NCBI GenBank assembly: GCA_005883575.1
Contig: VBFH01000025.1
Span: 1-64,000 of the forward strand
Reading direction: 5' to 3'
Origin: Chloroflexota bacterium
GTDB lineage: Bacteria > Chloroflexota > Dormibacteria > Dormibacterales > Dormibacteraceae
DNA length: 64,000 bases
Shown: positions 49,699-59,682 of the stretch, piece after piece
Layout: each line of letters opens with the position of its first letter
Numbering within the stretch: the first letter of the stretch is position 1
Position numbers and translations under genes: made by a program
Notes under the pieces: model-generated
The model's input: the letters and a program-made list of their open reading frames with translations, nothing else
Database searches by the model: none
What the model was told of the DNA's origin: nothing

Positions 49699-49968
49699 AT
49701 GTTTGACGACGAGACGCCGGTGGCGTGGCAGGCCGTGCCCCGCCACGCCCCTGTCGTGGCGAGCGATGGCACCGAGATCGGGACCGCCGAATCGATTTTG
49801 GGCGATGAGGCGGAAGACATCTTCCATGGGGTGGCCGTCAAGCTCAGCGACGAGGGCAAGACGGTCGAGATCGCCGCAGCCCGGATCAAGAAGATGACGA
49901 AGCTGCACATCGTGACCGACCTCACGCCGGATGACGCGAAAGTGCTGCCGCTCTACCGAGCCAGCTGA
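49699..49968 (+). CDS. PRC-barrel/DUF2171-like small protein
   Basis: 89 residues with WQAVPRHAPVVASDGTEIGT, FHGVAVKLSDEGKTVEIAAA and TDLTPDDAKVLP, the strand pattern of PRC-barrel-like domains. No signal peptide or membrane segment. Divergent from the baeRF gene with a 103-base gap. Role unknown; such proteins often respond to stress in high-GC bacteria. Confidence 0.6.
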   Translation: MFDDETPVAWQAVPRHAPVVASDGTEIGTAESILGDEAEDIFHGVAVKLSDEGKTVEIAAARIKKMTKLHIVTDLTPDDAKVLPLYRAS

Positions 49969-50059
49969 ACCCGCCGGCGAAGAGCCTTGAGTCCGTACTT
50001 CACGTGGCCGGGCGCCGCACGTATTACGATTTGCGCCTCCGCTCGTTTTAGAGGTTTGA

Positions 50060-52477
50060 ATGGCACGCTGCGGCCGGCGTTTGGCAACCAGGGCGGGCGT
50101 CGCCATTTCTTTGGCGGCGATCGGGCTATTTGCCTTCGTAACGGTCACTGAGGCAGCCGCCAACCCAATTCAGATCTCGGTCCAGACCGGCTACCACAAC
50201 AACTTCAAGCTCGGCCAGTGGATGCCGGTCGCGGTCGACATCACCAACAACGGTCCCGCCCTGGACGGGAGGCTGGAGATCCAGGTCGACTCCGCGCTCG
50301 GGGCAAAGGGCGGGGGTCCAGGAGGGACGGCGATCTACGAAGTCCCCATCAGCCTTGCCGGCGGCGCGACCAAGCATTTCCGCACATTCGTGACGGAAGA
50401 TTTCTCGGTCCCGATCGCGGTCCGGCTCACCCGCGACAACAAGACGATCGCAAGCCGGCAGGTGACGCCCGCGAACTTGACGAGTCTGCTGGTTGGCGTG
50501 CTTTCCGACCGGGCTTCCGCGCTCGACGAGCTCGCGGCCGCGCGTCCCGGCGGCTTCACTCCAGGAATCGCGCACCTCGCGGCAGCCGACCTCCCCGACT
50601 CCGGTCTGGTCCTTCGAGCCTTCGACATGATCGCGATCGACGACTTCGCGACCGATACGTTGACCGGGGCCCAGCGCACGGCGCTCACCGACTACGTGAC
50701 CGCCGGTGGTTCCCTCCTGCTCGGGACCGGCGGTTCGTGGCGCAAGACGCTCGCAGGCCTGCAAAGCGGCATCGTGCCCATGGACGTGACCGGCTCGACG
50801 ATCCTGGCGGCGCCGGCATCGCTGGCCGGCGTGCGCGGCCTAGAAGTGGCGACAGGGACGCCAAACGGCATCGCGTGGATGTCCGAGGCAAAGCAACCAC
50901 TTCTCATCGAGAAGCAGCTTGGCGAGGGCATCGTCACCCTGGCGACGTTCGACTGGAACCAGGGTGCCATCGCCGCGTGGAGTGGCGAGTCAACCCTCCT
51001 GCGCCAGGTGTTCGTACGGTCGACGTTTGGCTTCGGAGCGGCGCAAACGATCTTCGGCGTAGGCGGCAACGGCGCCATCTCCGCGTCGCAGCGCGGCACG
51101 AACCTGACCCAGGCTCTCTCCAACCTGCCGTCCCTCAATCTGCCGGCGTGGTGGCTGATCGGATCCTTGATCCTGGTCTACGTGCTGCTGGTCGGACCTG
51201 TGAACTACGTGGTCCTGCGGGCGATGAACCGCCGGGCGCTCGCGTGGATCACGGTGCCGGCGATAGCGATCGTCGCCGCGGGAGGGGCGTATGGGACCGG
51301 AGTGATCACCAAGGGCACGTCGGTCCAGGCCAACGAGCTGTCGATCATCCACGTCGAAAGCGGTTGGGACCGGGCCTACCAGGAGGCTTACACGGGCATC
51401 CTGGCTCCGACGCGCGGCGACTACCAGGTGGGCGTGGCGGGAGGCCGGACCATGATCAGCCCCCTTTACAGCTACGGCAATCCCTTTATCGACCCCAACC
51501 AGGGCCTCCTGCGCATCGACACCGCCAACGACGCAATCACCATGCCTGGCATGAGCGCGTTCACGCTGCGCGGATTCGCGAGCGAGAGCGTCGCCCTCGC
51601 GCCGCGGGTCGAGGCCACCGCCACGGTCGCCGGGGGCAAGCTGGTGGGCACCGTACGGAACGCGTCGACGACGTTGTTCAGCGACGGCGTCGTGCTGGCT
51701 GGTAACTCCTTCCAGAAGCTCGGCGCCCTGGCCCCGGGGGCAAGCGCCACCTTTTCGCTCCAGCCCTCATTCGCCAATCCGGCGAACGGGCCCCCCGCGT
51801 ACCAGGCGATCTACGCCAATTCCTACTCGTGCTGCCCACCGCAGCCGCAAAGCTCGTCCGACGCCGAGCGTGAGGCGGAGATCAAGTTCTCCGTCCTGAA
51901 CATGCTCCCGGTCAACGGCTTCAAGGGGATCGTTCTGTCCTCGGCGCCGACGGTGCTTCTGTGGACGAAGCAGTCGTTTCAGGACATCACCGTGAACGGA
52001 AACCACCCGCACTCGTACGTGGAGAGCGCGGTCGTGCTCACGCTGCCGGTCGGCCAGATCAGCGCCGGCACGCTTGGCGCCGGCGTGGTGGCGGGCAGGG
52101 TGGTTGACGTCGAGGCCGATCTGCAGACGCAGGGCGGGCCGCCAGGGCTCGCCGTGACGCAGGGTGGAGGCAGCGTGACGTACGACTTCGCTCCGCAGCT
52201 CGCCACCGGCTCTCGCCTGAGCGAAGTCTCCATCTCGGCGTCGAATCCGTACGGCATCAAGGGAGTGCCCAACTCCGGGAGCGGCATCGTCGCGGTGAAG
52301 GGGCAGGCCTGGGACTGGACGAAGTCACAGTGGGTGGACGTCTCCTACGTGGACCCGGGCGAGACCGTCATCCCCGACTCCGCGGTCAACCGGGCGACGG
52401 GAGAAGTCAAGCTGAAGGTGAGCGCCGGCGAGGCGTTCTCGTCGGGCTGGCTTTCCCTGACGGGGACCGTCAAATGA
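50060..52477 (+). CDS. Large exported membrane protein of the VWA/ABC operon
   Basis: 805 residues. Signal-type N-terminus (ATRAGVAISLAAIGLFAFVT), then a long extracytoplasmic region with beta-type sequence and a GATase-like segment (FDMIAIDDFATDTL, DYVTAGGSLLLGTGG). Two membrane helices near residues 370-420 (PAWWLIGSLILVYVLLVGPV, ALAWITVPAIAIVAAGG) precede a second extracytoplasmic half containing YSCCPPQPQ. First gene of the operon that runs to 62391; its stop overlaps the ABC ATPase start (ATGA). The GATase-like and membrane features recur in the last two genes, so the three may assemble together. Function unknown. Confidence 0.75.
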   Translation: MARCGRRLATRAGVAISLAAIGLFAFVTVTEAAANPIQISVQTGYHNNFKLGQWMPVAVDITNNGPALDGRLEIQVDSALGAKGGGPGGTAIYEVPISLAGGATKHFRTFVTEDFSVPIAVRLTRDNKTIASRQVTPANLTSLLVGVLSDRASALDELAAARPGGFTPGIAHLAAADLPDSGLVLRAFDMIAIDDFATDTLTGAQRTALTDYVTAGGSLLLGTGGSWRKTLAGLQSGIVPMDVTGSTILAAPASLAGVRGLEVATGTPNGIAWMSEAKQPLLIEKQLGEGIVTLATFDWNQGAIAAWSGESTLLRQVFVRSTFGFGAAQTIFGVGGNGAISASQRGTNLTQALSNLPSLNLPAWWLIGSLILVYVLLVGPVNYVVLRAMNRRALAWITVPAIAIVAAGGAYGTGVITKGTSVQANELSIIHVESGWDRAYQEAYTGILAPTRGDYQVGVAGGRTMISPLYSYGNPFIDPNQGLLRIDTANDAITMPGMSAFTLRGFASESVALAPRVEATATVAGGKLVGTVRNASTTLFSDGVVLAGNSFQKLGALAPGASATFSLQPSFANPANGPPAYQAIYANSYSCCPPQPQSSSDAEREAEIKFSVLNMLPVNGFKGIVLSSAPTVLLWTKQSFQDITVNGNHPHSYVESAVVLTLPVGQISAGTLGAGVVAGRVVDVEADLQTQGGPPGLAVTQGGGSVTYDFAPQLATGSRLSEVSISASNPYGIKGVPNSGSGIVAVKGQAWDWTKSQWVDVSYVDPGETVIPDSAVNRATGEVKLKVSAGEAFSSGWLSLTGTVK

Positions 52478-53397
52478 TCGCCGTCGAGAATCTGACCAAG
52501 GTCTACGGCAAGCGCGCTGCGCTCGACCATGTTTCGTTCGAGGTGCCGGAGAAGGAGATCTTCGGTTTCGTGGGCCCGAACGGTGCCGGCAAGACGACCA
52601 CGCTTCGCATCCTGGCCGCGCTCATGGAGCCGACCGAAGGCCGGGCCTTCATTGACGGCGCGGACGTCACCAAAGAGCGCGAGAAAGTGCACAACCGCAT
52701 CGGCTACATGCCTGACTTCTTCGGCGTCTACGACCAGCTGACTGTCGCCGAATATCTCGACTTCTATGCCGCGTGCTACCGCCAACCGAAGAGCAGGCGC
52801 CAGAAGATCGTCGATGATCTGCTCGCGCTGGTCGGTATGACGGAGCGCAAGAACCAGTTGGTGGACACGCTGTCACGAGGTTTGAAGCAGCGGGTATGCC
52901 TCGCGCGCGCGCTGGTCCATGACCCCGCCGTCCTGCTCCTGGACGAGCCCGCCTCGGGCCTTGACCCGCGAGCTCGAGTCGAGGTGAGGGAGATCCTGAA
53001 AGAGCTGCGGGGTATGGGCAAGACGATCATCATCTCCAGCCACATCCTTCCGGAGCTGACCGAGCTCTGCACGATGATCGGGATCATCGACCACGGCCGC
53101 ATGCGCGCCACGGGTCCGGTGCACGAGGTCATCGCGCGTCTCACCACCGGCCGCCGCCTGCGCATCACAGTGCTCGACGCGAAAGAGGCGGCGATCGAGA
53201 TCCTCACGCCACTGCCGTCGATCAGGCACGTGGAGGCGGCCAACGGCACCATCGAGGCCGAGTACGAGGGCGATGAGACGACCGCTTCCGACATCCTGTT
53301 CGCCCTGACCGGAGCCGGCATCAGGGTCTCTGGCTTCACGCCGGTCGACGGCGGCCTCGAGGATGCGTTCCTCAGAGCAACCTCGGAGGAGGCGTGA
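52474..53397 (+). CDS. ABC transporter ATP-binding protein, ABC-2 (CcmA/NatA-like)
   Basis: 307 residues. Walker A GPNGAGKTT (about 38-46), signature LSRGLKQRVCLARAL, Walker B VLLLDEPASGLDP, switch His SSHILPEL. The C-terminal 90 residues match the extension of ABC-2 exporters (…GRRLRITVLDAKE…). The signature reads LSRGLKQR instead of LSGGxxQR, a known variant in this subfamily. Coupled by ATGA upstream and TGATG downstream to its permease. Confidence 0.92.
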   Translation: MIAVENLTKVYGKRAALDHVSFEVPEKEIFGFVGPNGAGKTTTLRILAALMEPTEGRAFIDGADVTKEREKVHNRIGYMPDFFGVYDQLTVAEYLDFYAACYRQPKSRRQKIVDDLLALVGMTERKNQLVDTLSRGLKQRVCLARALVHDPAVLLLDEPASGLDPRARVEVREILKELRGMGKTIIISSHILPELTELCTMIGIIDHGRMRATGPVHEVIARLTTGRRLRITVLDAKEAAIEILTPLPSIRHVEAANGTIEAEYEGDETTASDILFALTGAGIRVSGFTPVDGGLEDAFLRATSEEA

Positions 53398-54428
53398 TGA
53401 ACCCGGTCACGCGGGCCCTTTGGAACCCGATCGTGGCCAAGGAGTACCGCGCGCGCATGCGGACGTGGCGGTCACCCTTCGCGATCACGATCTACATCGT
53501 TCTCCTCGGGGGACTCGGCTGGGCTGTCTTCTCTGCCATCGCGAACAACACTTTTGGCTCCGGCCAGAACAACTACGGGCAGACGCTCTTCACGTTCCTC
53601 GTCCTGTTCCAGGTGGCGCTGCTCGCCTTCATCACGCCGGCTCTCACCGCGGGTGCGATCAGCGGAGAGCGCGAGCGACAGACGATCGACCTGCTGTTCG
53701 TCACGCCGATTGCGACCTTTTCGATCATCTGGGGAAAGCTGCTGGCGTCAATGTCATTCGTAGTGCTTCTGCTGATCCTCTCGGTGCCGATCTTCAGCCT
53801 CGTCTTCCTTTTTGGCGGGATCGAGCTCGACCAGGTGGTCTATGCCTTCATTGTCACCGGGGTGACGGCGCTGACGCTGGGCCTCGTCGGGCTCGCCTGC
53901 TCGAGCCTCTTCAGGAGGACGCTCGTGGCGACTGTGGCGGCGTACGCGGGCGCCTTCGTCTTGATGGCGGGCACGCTTCTGTACGGAGCTTTGTTTCCGG
54001 TCGTGGTCGACGTGAATGCGAGCCAGCAGCCTGCCCCGCCGGCGGTCACGCTGCTGAGCCCCGCCCTACCTCTCTACACCATCGCGACCAACCAACCCAT
54101 TCCGGGATATGGAGTCCGCTACCCGAGCGGGGGATTCAACCCGACCGCGGGCGGCGGTAGCTGCTTGACCCAGCCGGATGGGTCGACTACCTGCTACAGC
54201 ACCGGAGTCACGGCCCTTCCGGCGGGCAACGTCGTCGGACAGGGCTCCTCGCCCACGTCGGGAACTCAGCTGGCCAGCGGATTGTTCAAGGGCTGGCAGT
54301 ACTGGCAGGCAAGCGTCGTCATGCAGCTTGTGGTTTGCGCCGTGGCACTGCTGTTCAGCGCGTTGGTCCTGCCGCCCGTACGCCGGTTCCGCCTGAAGCG
54401 GCGCGCCGCGGCGCCTGCCCCGGCCTGA
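53397..54428 (+). CDS. ABC-2 transporter permease
   Basis: 343 residues with six hydrophobic segments. N-terminal NPIVAKEYRARMRTWRSPFA is the typical cytoplasmic coupling start, and FLVLFQVALLAFITPALTAG followed by ISGERERQTIDLLFVTPI is the conserved ABC-2 signature of helices 2-3. A large extracytoplasmic loop (about residues 205-300) rich in Pro/Ser/Gly separates helices 5 and 6. Works with the ATPase at 52474. Substrate unknown. Confidence 0.9.
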   Translation: MNPVTRALWNPIVAKEYRARMRTWRSPFAITIYIVLLGGLGWAVFSAIANNTFGSGQNNYGQTLFTFLVLFQVALLAFITPALTAGAISGERERQTIDLLFVTPIATFSIIWGKLLASMSFVVLLLILSVPIFSLVFLFGGIELDQVVYAFIVTGVTALTLGLVGLACSSLFRRTLVATVAAYAGAFVLMAGTLLYGALFPVVVDVNASQQPAPPAVTLLSPALPLYTIATNQPIPGYGVRYPSGGFNPTAGGGSCLTQPDGSTTCYSTGVTALPAGNVVGQGSSPTSGTQLASGLFKGWQYWQASVVMQLVVCAVALLFSALVLPPVRRFRLKRRAAAPAPA

Positions 54429-54435
54429 CGCACCT

Positions 54436-55977
54436 ATGAGCTCGCTGGAGGCCGTCGTCAGGGAGCTGCGGCTGTCCGCCGCCCGCGCGAGCGCGCTCCG
54501 CTATCTGCTTCATGCCCTGCTGGCGTCGGCGGCATGGATCCTGGCCATCGTCATCGTGGCCCGGTTTGTTCCGCTGGATCAGGTCCTCAAGATCGCCGCG
54601 GCCGGCGTACCCCTCGCATTCGCAGGCGTCGCCGCCGCCTGGGTTGCCGCCAGGCCCCGGCCGATGAGATTGATGCGTACAGCGGACCTCACGCTGGGTT
54701 TGAAGGAGCGCCTCTCGACCGCCTGGGAGCGCCGGAGTGAGCACGGACCCATGGACGGCGAGCTGCGCCGCGACGCGCTCGAGAAGGCTGCTCGCGCCCA
54801 GCTGCAGGCAGCGTTTCCGGTCGGCATTCGGCGCGGCGAGGTTCTGCTCACTGCCGCTGTGGCGATCGCGGCCCTCGGGCTGGTCCTCCTGCCCAACCCG
54901 ATGGACCAGGTCCTCGCGCAGCGACGAGCCGACCACGCCGCGCAGGCGAAGGCCGCGACGACGATCGCCGCCACCGAGAAAAAGCTGGCCGCCCCGAGCC
55001 CGGCGCCGGTCGACCCTCAGGTGCAGAAGATCCTTCAGGACACGAGAGCCAGGATCGCCGCCGCGACAGACCCTCGCTCGGCCCTGCAGAACATCACCCC
55101 GGCCGAGCAGCAGCTGCTGCAGCTCTCCGACCCTCAGACGCCGGCGCGTGCGAGCGCGGCCCAAAACCTGGCCAACAGCTTGAGCGCCACGGGGTCCGGC
55201 CATGCCGCCGCGCAGGCCATCAACGCCAGCCCGGCGCAGGGTGCGCAAGCGATGCGCAGTCTGGCCTCGCAGCTGCAGAATCTCTCGCCCAGCGATCGCG
55301 CCGAGCTCGCCAAAGCTCTCGCGGCCGCCGCACAGCAATCGCAGGATCCCCAGATGGCGGCCTCTCTGCAGCAGGCTTCCGCGGCCCTCTCAAAGGCAGA
55401 TCTGAACGCTGCGGCTCTGGCATTGGGCGGCGTGGCCAGCCAGCTCGACGCGCTGCAGCAGCAGGAGAGCAACGACCAGGAGATCGCCGCCGCGTTGAAC
55501 GGCCTCGAGGCCGCACGCCAGCAGCTCGCAAGCCAGGCGGACCGCGACGCGGCCCAGGCCGGCGCGACCGCGTCGGGTTCGCCGCGGCCAGGGGCAGGTG
55601 GAGCAGGGAGCGGCAACTCCAACTCCTCGGGCAACGGCAGCGGGAGCGGAAACGGCAGCGGGAATGGGAATGGGAACGGCGGCAGCGGAGGGACCGGCGG
55701 CCGCGGAACCAGCGGCTCGGGCGCGGGCCAGGGCACCGGTGCCCAGAGCACCGAAAGGGTCTACGTACCTGCCGGGCCTGTATCCGGCCAGTCGGAGACC
55801 GACCCCGCGCCGCTCGGGCCGGGCCAGGACGTGCCCCTCACGCCCTACACGCAGGTGATCCAGAGCTATCAGCAGACGGCCCTCGAAGCCGCGGACCAGA
55901 GCCTGATCCCAGGCAGCGAGCGGGACCTCGTGCGGGCGTACTTCTCGAGCCTCGGCGAGTCGGGCACCGGCAGTTGA
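54436..55977 (+). CDS. Membrane protein with coiled-coil region and Gly/Ser/Asn-rich linker
   Basis: 513 residues. Two membrane helices near the N-terminus (LLHALLASAAWILAIVIVAR and IAAAGVPLAFAGVAAAWVAA), a third around residue 140, then a long Ala/Gln/Ser-rich helical stretch (about 160-370) and a low-complexity Gly/Ser/Asn linker (about 385-435). The C-terminus ends with a conserved-looking SYQQTALEAADQSLIPGSER. This is the usual layout of the uncharacterised membrane partner encoded beside MoxR/DUF58 genes. The stop overlaps the TTG of the MoxR gene. Confidence 0.7.
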   Translation: MSSLEAVVRELRLSAARASALRYLLHALLASAAWILAIVIVARFVPLDQVLKIAAAGVPLAFAGVAAAWVAARPRPMRLMRTADLTLGLKERLSTAWERRSEHGPMDGELRRDALEKAARAQLQAAFPVGIRRGEVLLTAAVAIAALGLVLLPNPMDQVLAQRRADHAAQAKAATTIAATEKKLAAPSPAPVDPQVQKILQDTRARIAAATDPRSALQNITPAEQQLLQLSDPQTPARASAAQNLANSLSATGSGHAAAQAINASPAQGAQAMRSLASQLQNLSPSDRAELAKALAAAAQQSQDPQMAASLQQASAALSKADLNAAALALGGVASQLDALQQQESNDQEIAAALNGLEAARQQLASQADRDAAQAGATASGSPRPGAGGAGSGNSNSSGNGSGSGNGSGNGNGNGGSGGTGGRGTSGSGAGQGTGAQSTERVYVPAGPVSGQSETDPAPLGPGQDVPLTPYTQVIQSYQQTALEAADQSLIPGSERDLVRAYFSSLGESGTGS

Positions 55978-56972
55978 TCGCCGAAGAACCACGCCTCGAT
56001 CCGGTTCGCGTGACCGAGCTCGCGCAGTCGCTGGAGTCGGAGCTGGCCCGTTTGATCGTCGGCCAGAAAGCGCTGGTGCGCGACACGGTGATCGCGTTGG
56101 TCGCCGCCGGCCACACGCTCCTCGAAGGCGTGCCGGGCCTGGGCAAGACGGTTCTCGTCCGGTCTATCGGCCAGGCGCTCGACCTGAAGTTCGCTCGGAT
56201 TCAGTTCACACCTGACCTGATGCCGGCGGACATCGTCGGCACGAACGTCATCCGCGAGGACAAGGGTCGGCGTGAGTTCCAGTACCAGGCGGGTCCGCTG
56301 TTCGCCAACCTGGTGCTTGCCGACGAGGTGAACCGCGCCACTCCCAAGACACAGAGCGCCCTCCTCGAAGCGATGCAGGAGCGCACCGTCACGGTCGGCA
56401 CCGAGACGCGTGCGCTGCCCGCGCCGTTCTTCGTCCTCGCCACCCAGAACCCGATCGAGCTGGAGGGCACGTATCCGCTGCCGGAGGCGCAGCTCGACCG
56501 CTTCTTCTTCAAGTCGATCGTGCCCTTTCCAACCGAGATCGAGCTGCTGGAGATCGCGCGACGGACCACCGGCAACACCACGCCGCAGCTCAAGGCGGTC
56601 GCCGGCGCCGACGCGCTCCTCGCGGCGCAGAAGGTGGCAAGAGAGGTTCCCATCGCCGAGCATGTCCTGGTGTACGCGGGCAAGCTCATCTCCGCCACCC
56701 ACCCCGACCGGACCGAGCTCGACAGCGTGCGCCGATACGTCCGTTTCGGTGCGAGCCCTCGCGGACTCCAGACCCTCGTGCTCGCGGGCAAGGTGCGTGC
56801 GCTGCTCGAGGGTCGCTACAACGTCGCCTACGACGACATCGCGGCCGTCGCGCACCCTGCTCTGCGCCACCGCGTGTTCCTCCAGTTCGAGGCGGAGGCC
56901 GACGACGTGACCGCCGACCAGCTGATCGACGAGATCGTGGAGAAGACCGCAAAGGCAAAAGTCGCGGGCTAG
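55974..56972 (+). CDS. MoxR-family AAA+ ATPase
   Basis: 332 residues. Walker A EGVPGLGKTVLV (about 53), Walker B LVLADEVNRA, sensor-type ATQNPIELEGTYPLPEAQLD, and the helical lid with RFGASPRGLQ. MoxR ATPases act as chaperones that activate or insert metal ions into VWA partners. TTG 55974 overlaps the preceding stop. Three VWA-type or DUF58 genes follow, the canonical MoxR context. Confidence 0.93.
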   Translation: MIAEEPRLDPVRVTELAQSLESELARLIVGQKALVRDTVIALVAAGHTLLEGVPGLGKTVLVRSIGQALDLKFARIQFTPDLMPADIVGTNVIREDKGRREFQYQAGPLFANLVLADEVNRATPKTQSALLEAMQERTVTVGTETRALPAPFFVLATQNPIELEGTYPLPEAQLDRFFFKSIVPFPTEIELLEIARRTTGNTTPQLKAVAGADALLAAQKVAREVPIAEHVLVYAGKLISATHPDRTELDSVRRYVRFGASPRGLQTLVLAGKVRALLEGRYNVAYDDIAAVAHPALRHRVFLQFEAEADDVTADQLIDEIVEKTAKAKVAG

Positions 56973-56974
56973 CG

Positions 56975-57850
56975 ATGGATGCCCGCCTGCTCGAGCCGTC
57001 GGTGCTGCGTCGACTCGACGCCCTCGCGGTGCTCGTGCGGCGTGCCGTCAAGGGGCAGATGGGCGGCGAACGCCGCTCGGTCAGCCGAGGCCGCTCGCCC
57101 GAGTTTGCTGATTTCCGGAGCTACACGCCGGGCGATGACTACCGTCTGATCGACTGGAATGCGTACGCCCGGCTCGACCGTTTCATGCTTCGGCTGTTCG
57201 TGGCCGAGGAGGAGCTGCCGCTCAGCCTCTTCGTCGACCTAAGCGGCTCGATGGACTGGGGGCGTCCGCACAAAGCACAAACCGCCAAACGCCTCGCCGG
57301 CGCCATCGCGTACGTCGCGCTTGCGTCGCTCGACCGCGTGCGGCTGACGGTCTTCGCCGATGGACCGACTTCGGGCGGCGCCCCTTATCGCGGCCGCCGC
57401 GCGGCCCAGGAGCTGTTCGCCCGCATCCAGTCCTTCCCGGTGGGCGGGCCGACCAATTACTCGCGACTGGTGTGGCCGATCGCACGGCAGCGTCCGGGCC
57501 TGACGGTGCTCATCACCGACGGCCTGGGTGAGTCACCGATCGAGCCGGCGATCACCGCGCTCCGGCTGGCAAGGCAGGAGGGCGCCGTGCTCCAGCTGCT
57601 GGCGCCGCAAGAGATCGCGCCTGACTGGACGGGCGACGCGCGCCTCAAGGACGCGGAAACGGCCGCCGAACGCGAGTTCACCGCCACCCCGGCGACGCAG
57701 GCCGCCTACCGCACGGCCCTCGCGGGCCGCACGCAGGAGGTCGAGGACGCTGCTCGGCGCCGGGGCCTGCGCTTTGCTCGCCTGACCTCGGACCAGCCGG
57801 TCGAGGACATGGTGCAGCGCACGCTTCGTCAGGTCGGGTTGCTGGGATGA
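56975..57850 (+). CDS. DUF58 (VWA-like) protein, MoxR partner
   Basis: 291 residues. The DUF58 signature GRSPEFADFRSYTPGDDYRL continuing IDWNAYARLDR is present near residues 35-65, followed by SLFVDLSGSMDWG, a MIDAS-type DxSxS motif. No N-terminal membrane helices are seen, unlike longer DUF58 proteins, so it is likely peripheral. Two bases separate it from the moxR stop. Confidence 0.9.
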   Translation: MDARLLEPSVLRRLDALAVLVRRAVKGQMGGERRSVSRGRSPEFADFRSYTPGDDYRLIDWNAYARLDRFMLRLFVAEEELPLSLFVDLSGSMDWGRPHKAQTAKRLAGAIAYVALASLDRVRLTVFADGPTSGGAPYRGRRAAQELFARIQSFPVGGPTNYSRLVWPIARQRPGLTVLITDGLGESPIEPAITALRLARQEGAVLQLLAPQEIAPDWTGDARLKDAETAAEREFTATPATQAAYRTALAGRTQEVEDAARRRGLRFARLTSDQPVEDMVQRTLRQVGLLG

Positions 57851-59673
57851 CCTTTCTCGCGCCGGCCGCGGCGGCGCTCGCAGTCACGCTCCCGGTGATC
57901 GTCGCCCTCTACTTTCTGCGCATCCGCCGGCCTACCCGCGTGGTCCCAGCCCTCCACCTGTGGCCCGATCAGATCCGAGACCGGCAGGCCAACGTACCGT
58001 GGCAGAGGCCACGCTTCAGCTGGCTGCTGCTCCTTCAGCTCCTCGCCGCCGCGGTCCTCGTCGCGGCCGCCCTACAACCGGCGCTGCCCGCGACGGCAAG
58101 CCTCGCGCCGCACAGCATCGTCTTGCTCGACGCGTCGGCTTCTATGCAGGCGAAAGACGTGCATCCGTCGCGCTTCGACGAGGCCAGGCGCGAGATCGGG
58201 GCGATGATCGACGAGCTCGGCCCGCAGGATCGGATGACGCTGATCACGATACAGACCCCGCCACGGATCATCGCCTCCGGGTCGGGCGACCACGACGCCA
58301 TGCATCGCGCCCTGGGCCGGCTCACCGTGTCCAACGGCTCGGCTGACCTGTCGGCGGCCCTGACCCTGGCAGCCGGCGTCACCCGAGCCGGCGAGCAGTC
58401 GCGTGCCTACCTGTTCACGGACGGGATCGTCGAGCCGCTGCACGCCTCGTTCGCCAACGGCCTGCCCTTTCCGATCGAGTATCGCCGCGTCGGCGTCTCG
58501 GGCGAGAACGTGGGACTCATGTCTCTCGTCGTCCGCACGAGCGCACAGTCGCGCGCCGCCTATCTACGGGTGCACAACTTCGGACAGCAGGCGCGCTCGC
58601 TCACGCTCGAGTGGCGATCGGACGCGGGCTTGATCGACCTGCGTGCGCTGAGCCTGCAGGCGGGCCAGGCACAGGACCTCGTCCTTCCCGTGCCCGATGC
58701 CGCCGCCACGGTCACCGCCCGCATCGACGCCAAGGACAACTTCGCGCTGGATGACAGCGTGACGGCGATCGCCCGCACGCCTCGGGCATTTCGGGTCCTG
58801 CTCGTCACCGCCGGAAACCGTTTCCTCGAACAGGCGCTGCGCCTGCGCACCGACTTTCAGGTCGACGTCCTCGCGCCGACCGACTACAAAGGATCGACGG
58901 CATACGCGATGACCGTGTTCGATCGTTTTTCGCCGCCGGCGCTGCCCGATTCGCCCTTCGTCATCGTCGATCCGCCTTCGGGAAGCCCGCTCGCGGGCGG
59001 AAAGGCCGTGGGCATCGGCCGGGTGCGCGCGTCGGACGCGGGCGACCCGCTGCTCACGAACGTCACGCTCCAGGACGTGCGCGTGGCTCGCAGCCAGGAC
59101 ATGAGCGCGTCGCGCTTTGGCCGGGCCCTCATCACCAGCGTCCAGACGCCCCTCGTGCTCGTCCGGGACGAGCCGTTTCGGCAGGTGCTTGTCGGCTTCG
59201 ACGTCCACGACTCGGATTTTCCGCTCCGCATAGGGTTCCCGATCCTGGTCCAGAACCTCAGCGAGTGGATGCTGCCGCCGTCGGTGCCGGGGCACAGCTT
59301 CCATCCGGATGAGCCGGTGACGATCGTGCCCGAGAGCGGGGCGACCAGCGTGACGGTCGTGCGCCCGGACGGAAGCCGCCGCCAGCTCGCCACGGGAGCG
59401 ATCGCGACCTTCGCCGACACCGACCTGCTAGGCGTGTACACCGTCGAGCAGACTGCCGGCGGCAATACAGATCGATCGTGGTTTTCGGTCAACCTCTTCT
59501 CGGACGCGGCCTCGCAGCTTGCGCCGGTCGATCGCCTGGCCTTGCCTCCGGCGAAAGCGTTTCCCTCGCCGCAGACGACTCACCACGGTTTTCTTGGCAT
59601 CTGGCCCTGGATCGCGCTGCTCGCGTTGGTGCTGGTGGTTGCCGAGTGGCTGGCTTTTCATCGTGGGCTTTAG
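57847..59673 (+). CDS. BatA-like membrane VWA protein
   Basis: 608 residues. N-terminal BatA-type start (MTFLAPAAAALAVTLPVIVALYFLRIRRP), a second helix (WLLLLQLLAAAVLVAAALQP), then a VWA domain with the complete MIDAS start IVLLDASASMQ and the later FTDGIVEP. A long extracytoplasmic region and a final helix (GIWPWIALLALVLVVAEWLA) follow. Operates with MoxR and the other VWA proteins. The start ATG 57847 overlaps the DUF58 stop. Confidence 0.88.
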   Translation: MTFLAPAAAALAVTLPVIVALYFLRIRRPTRVVPALHLWPDQIRDRQANVPWQRPRFSWLLLLQLLAAAVLVAAALQPALPATASLAPHSIVLLDASASMQAKDVHPSRFDEARREIGAMIDELGPQDRMTLITIQTPPRIIASGSGDHDAMHRALGRLTVSNGSADLSAALTLAAGVTRAGEQSRAYLFTDGIVEPLHASFANGLPFPIEYRRVGVSGENVGLMSLVVRTSAQSRAAYLRVHNFGQQARSLTLEWRSDAGLIDLRALSLQAGQAQDLVLPVPDAAATVTARIDAKDNFALDDSVTAIARTPRAFRVLLVTAGNRFLEQALRLRTDFQVDVLAPTDYKGSTAYAMTVFDRFSPPALPDSPFVIVDPPSGSPLAGGKAVGIGRVRASDAGDPLLTNVTLQDVRVARSQDMSASRFGRALITSVQTPLVLVRDEPFRQVLVGFDVHDSDFPLRIGFPILVQNLSEWMLPPSVPGHSFHPDEPVTIVPESGATSVTVVRPDGSRRQLATGAIATFADTDLLGVYTVEQTAGGNTDRSWFSVNLFSDAASQLAPVDRLALPPAKAFPSPQTTHHGFLGIWPWIALLALVLVVAEWLAFHRGL

Positions 59674-59682
59674 CTGACGCGC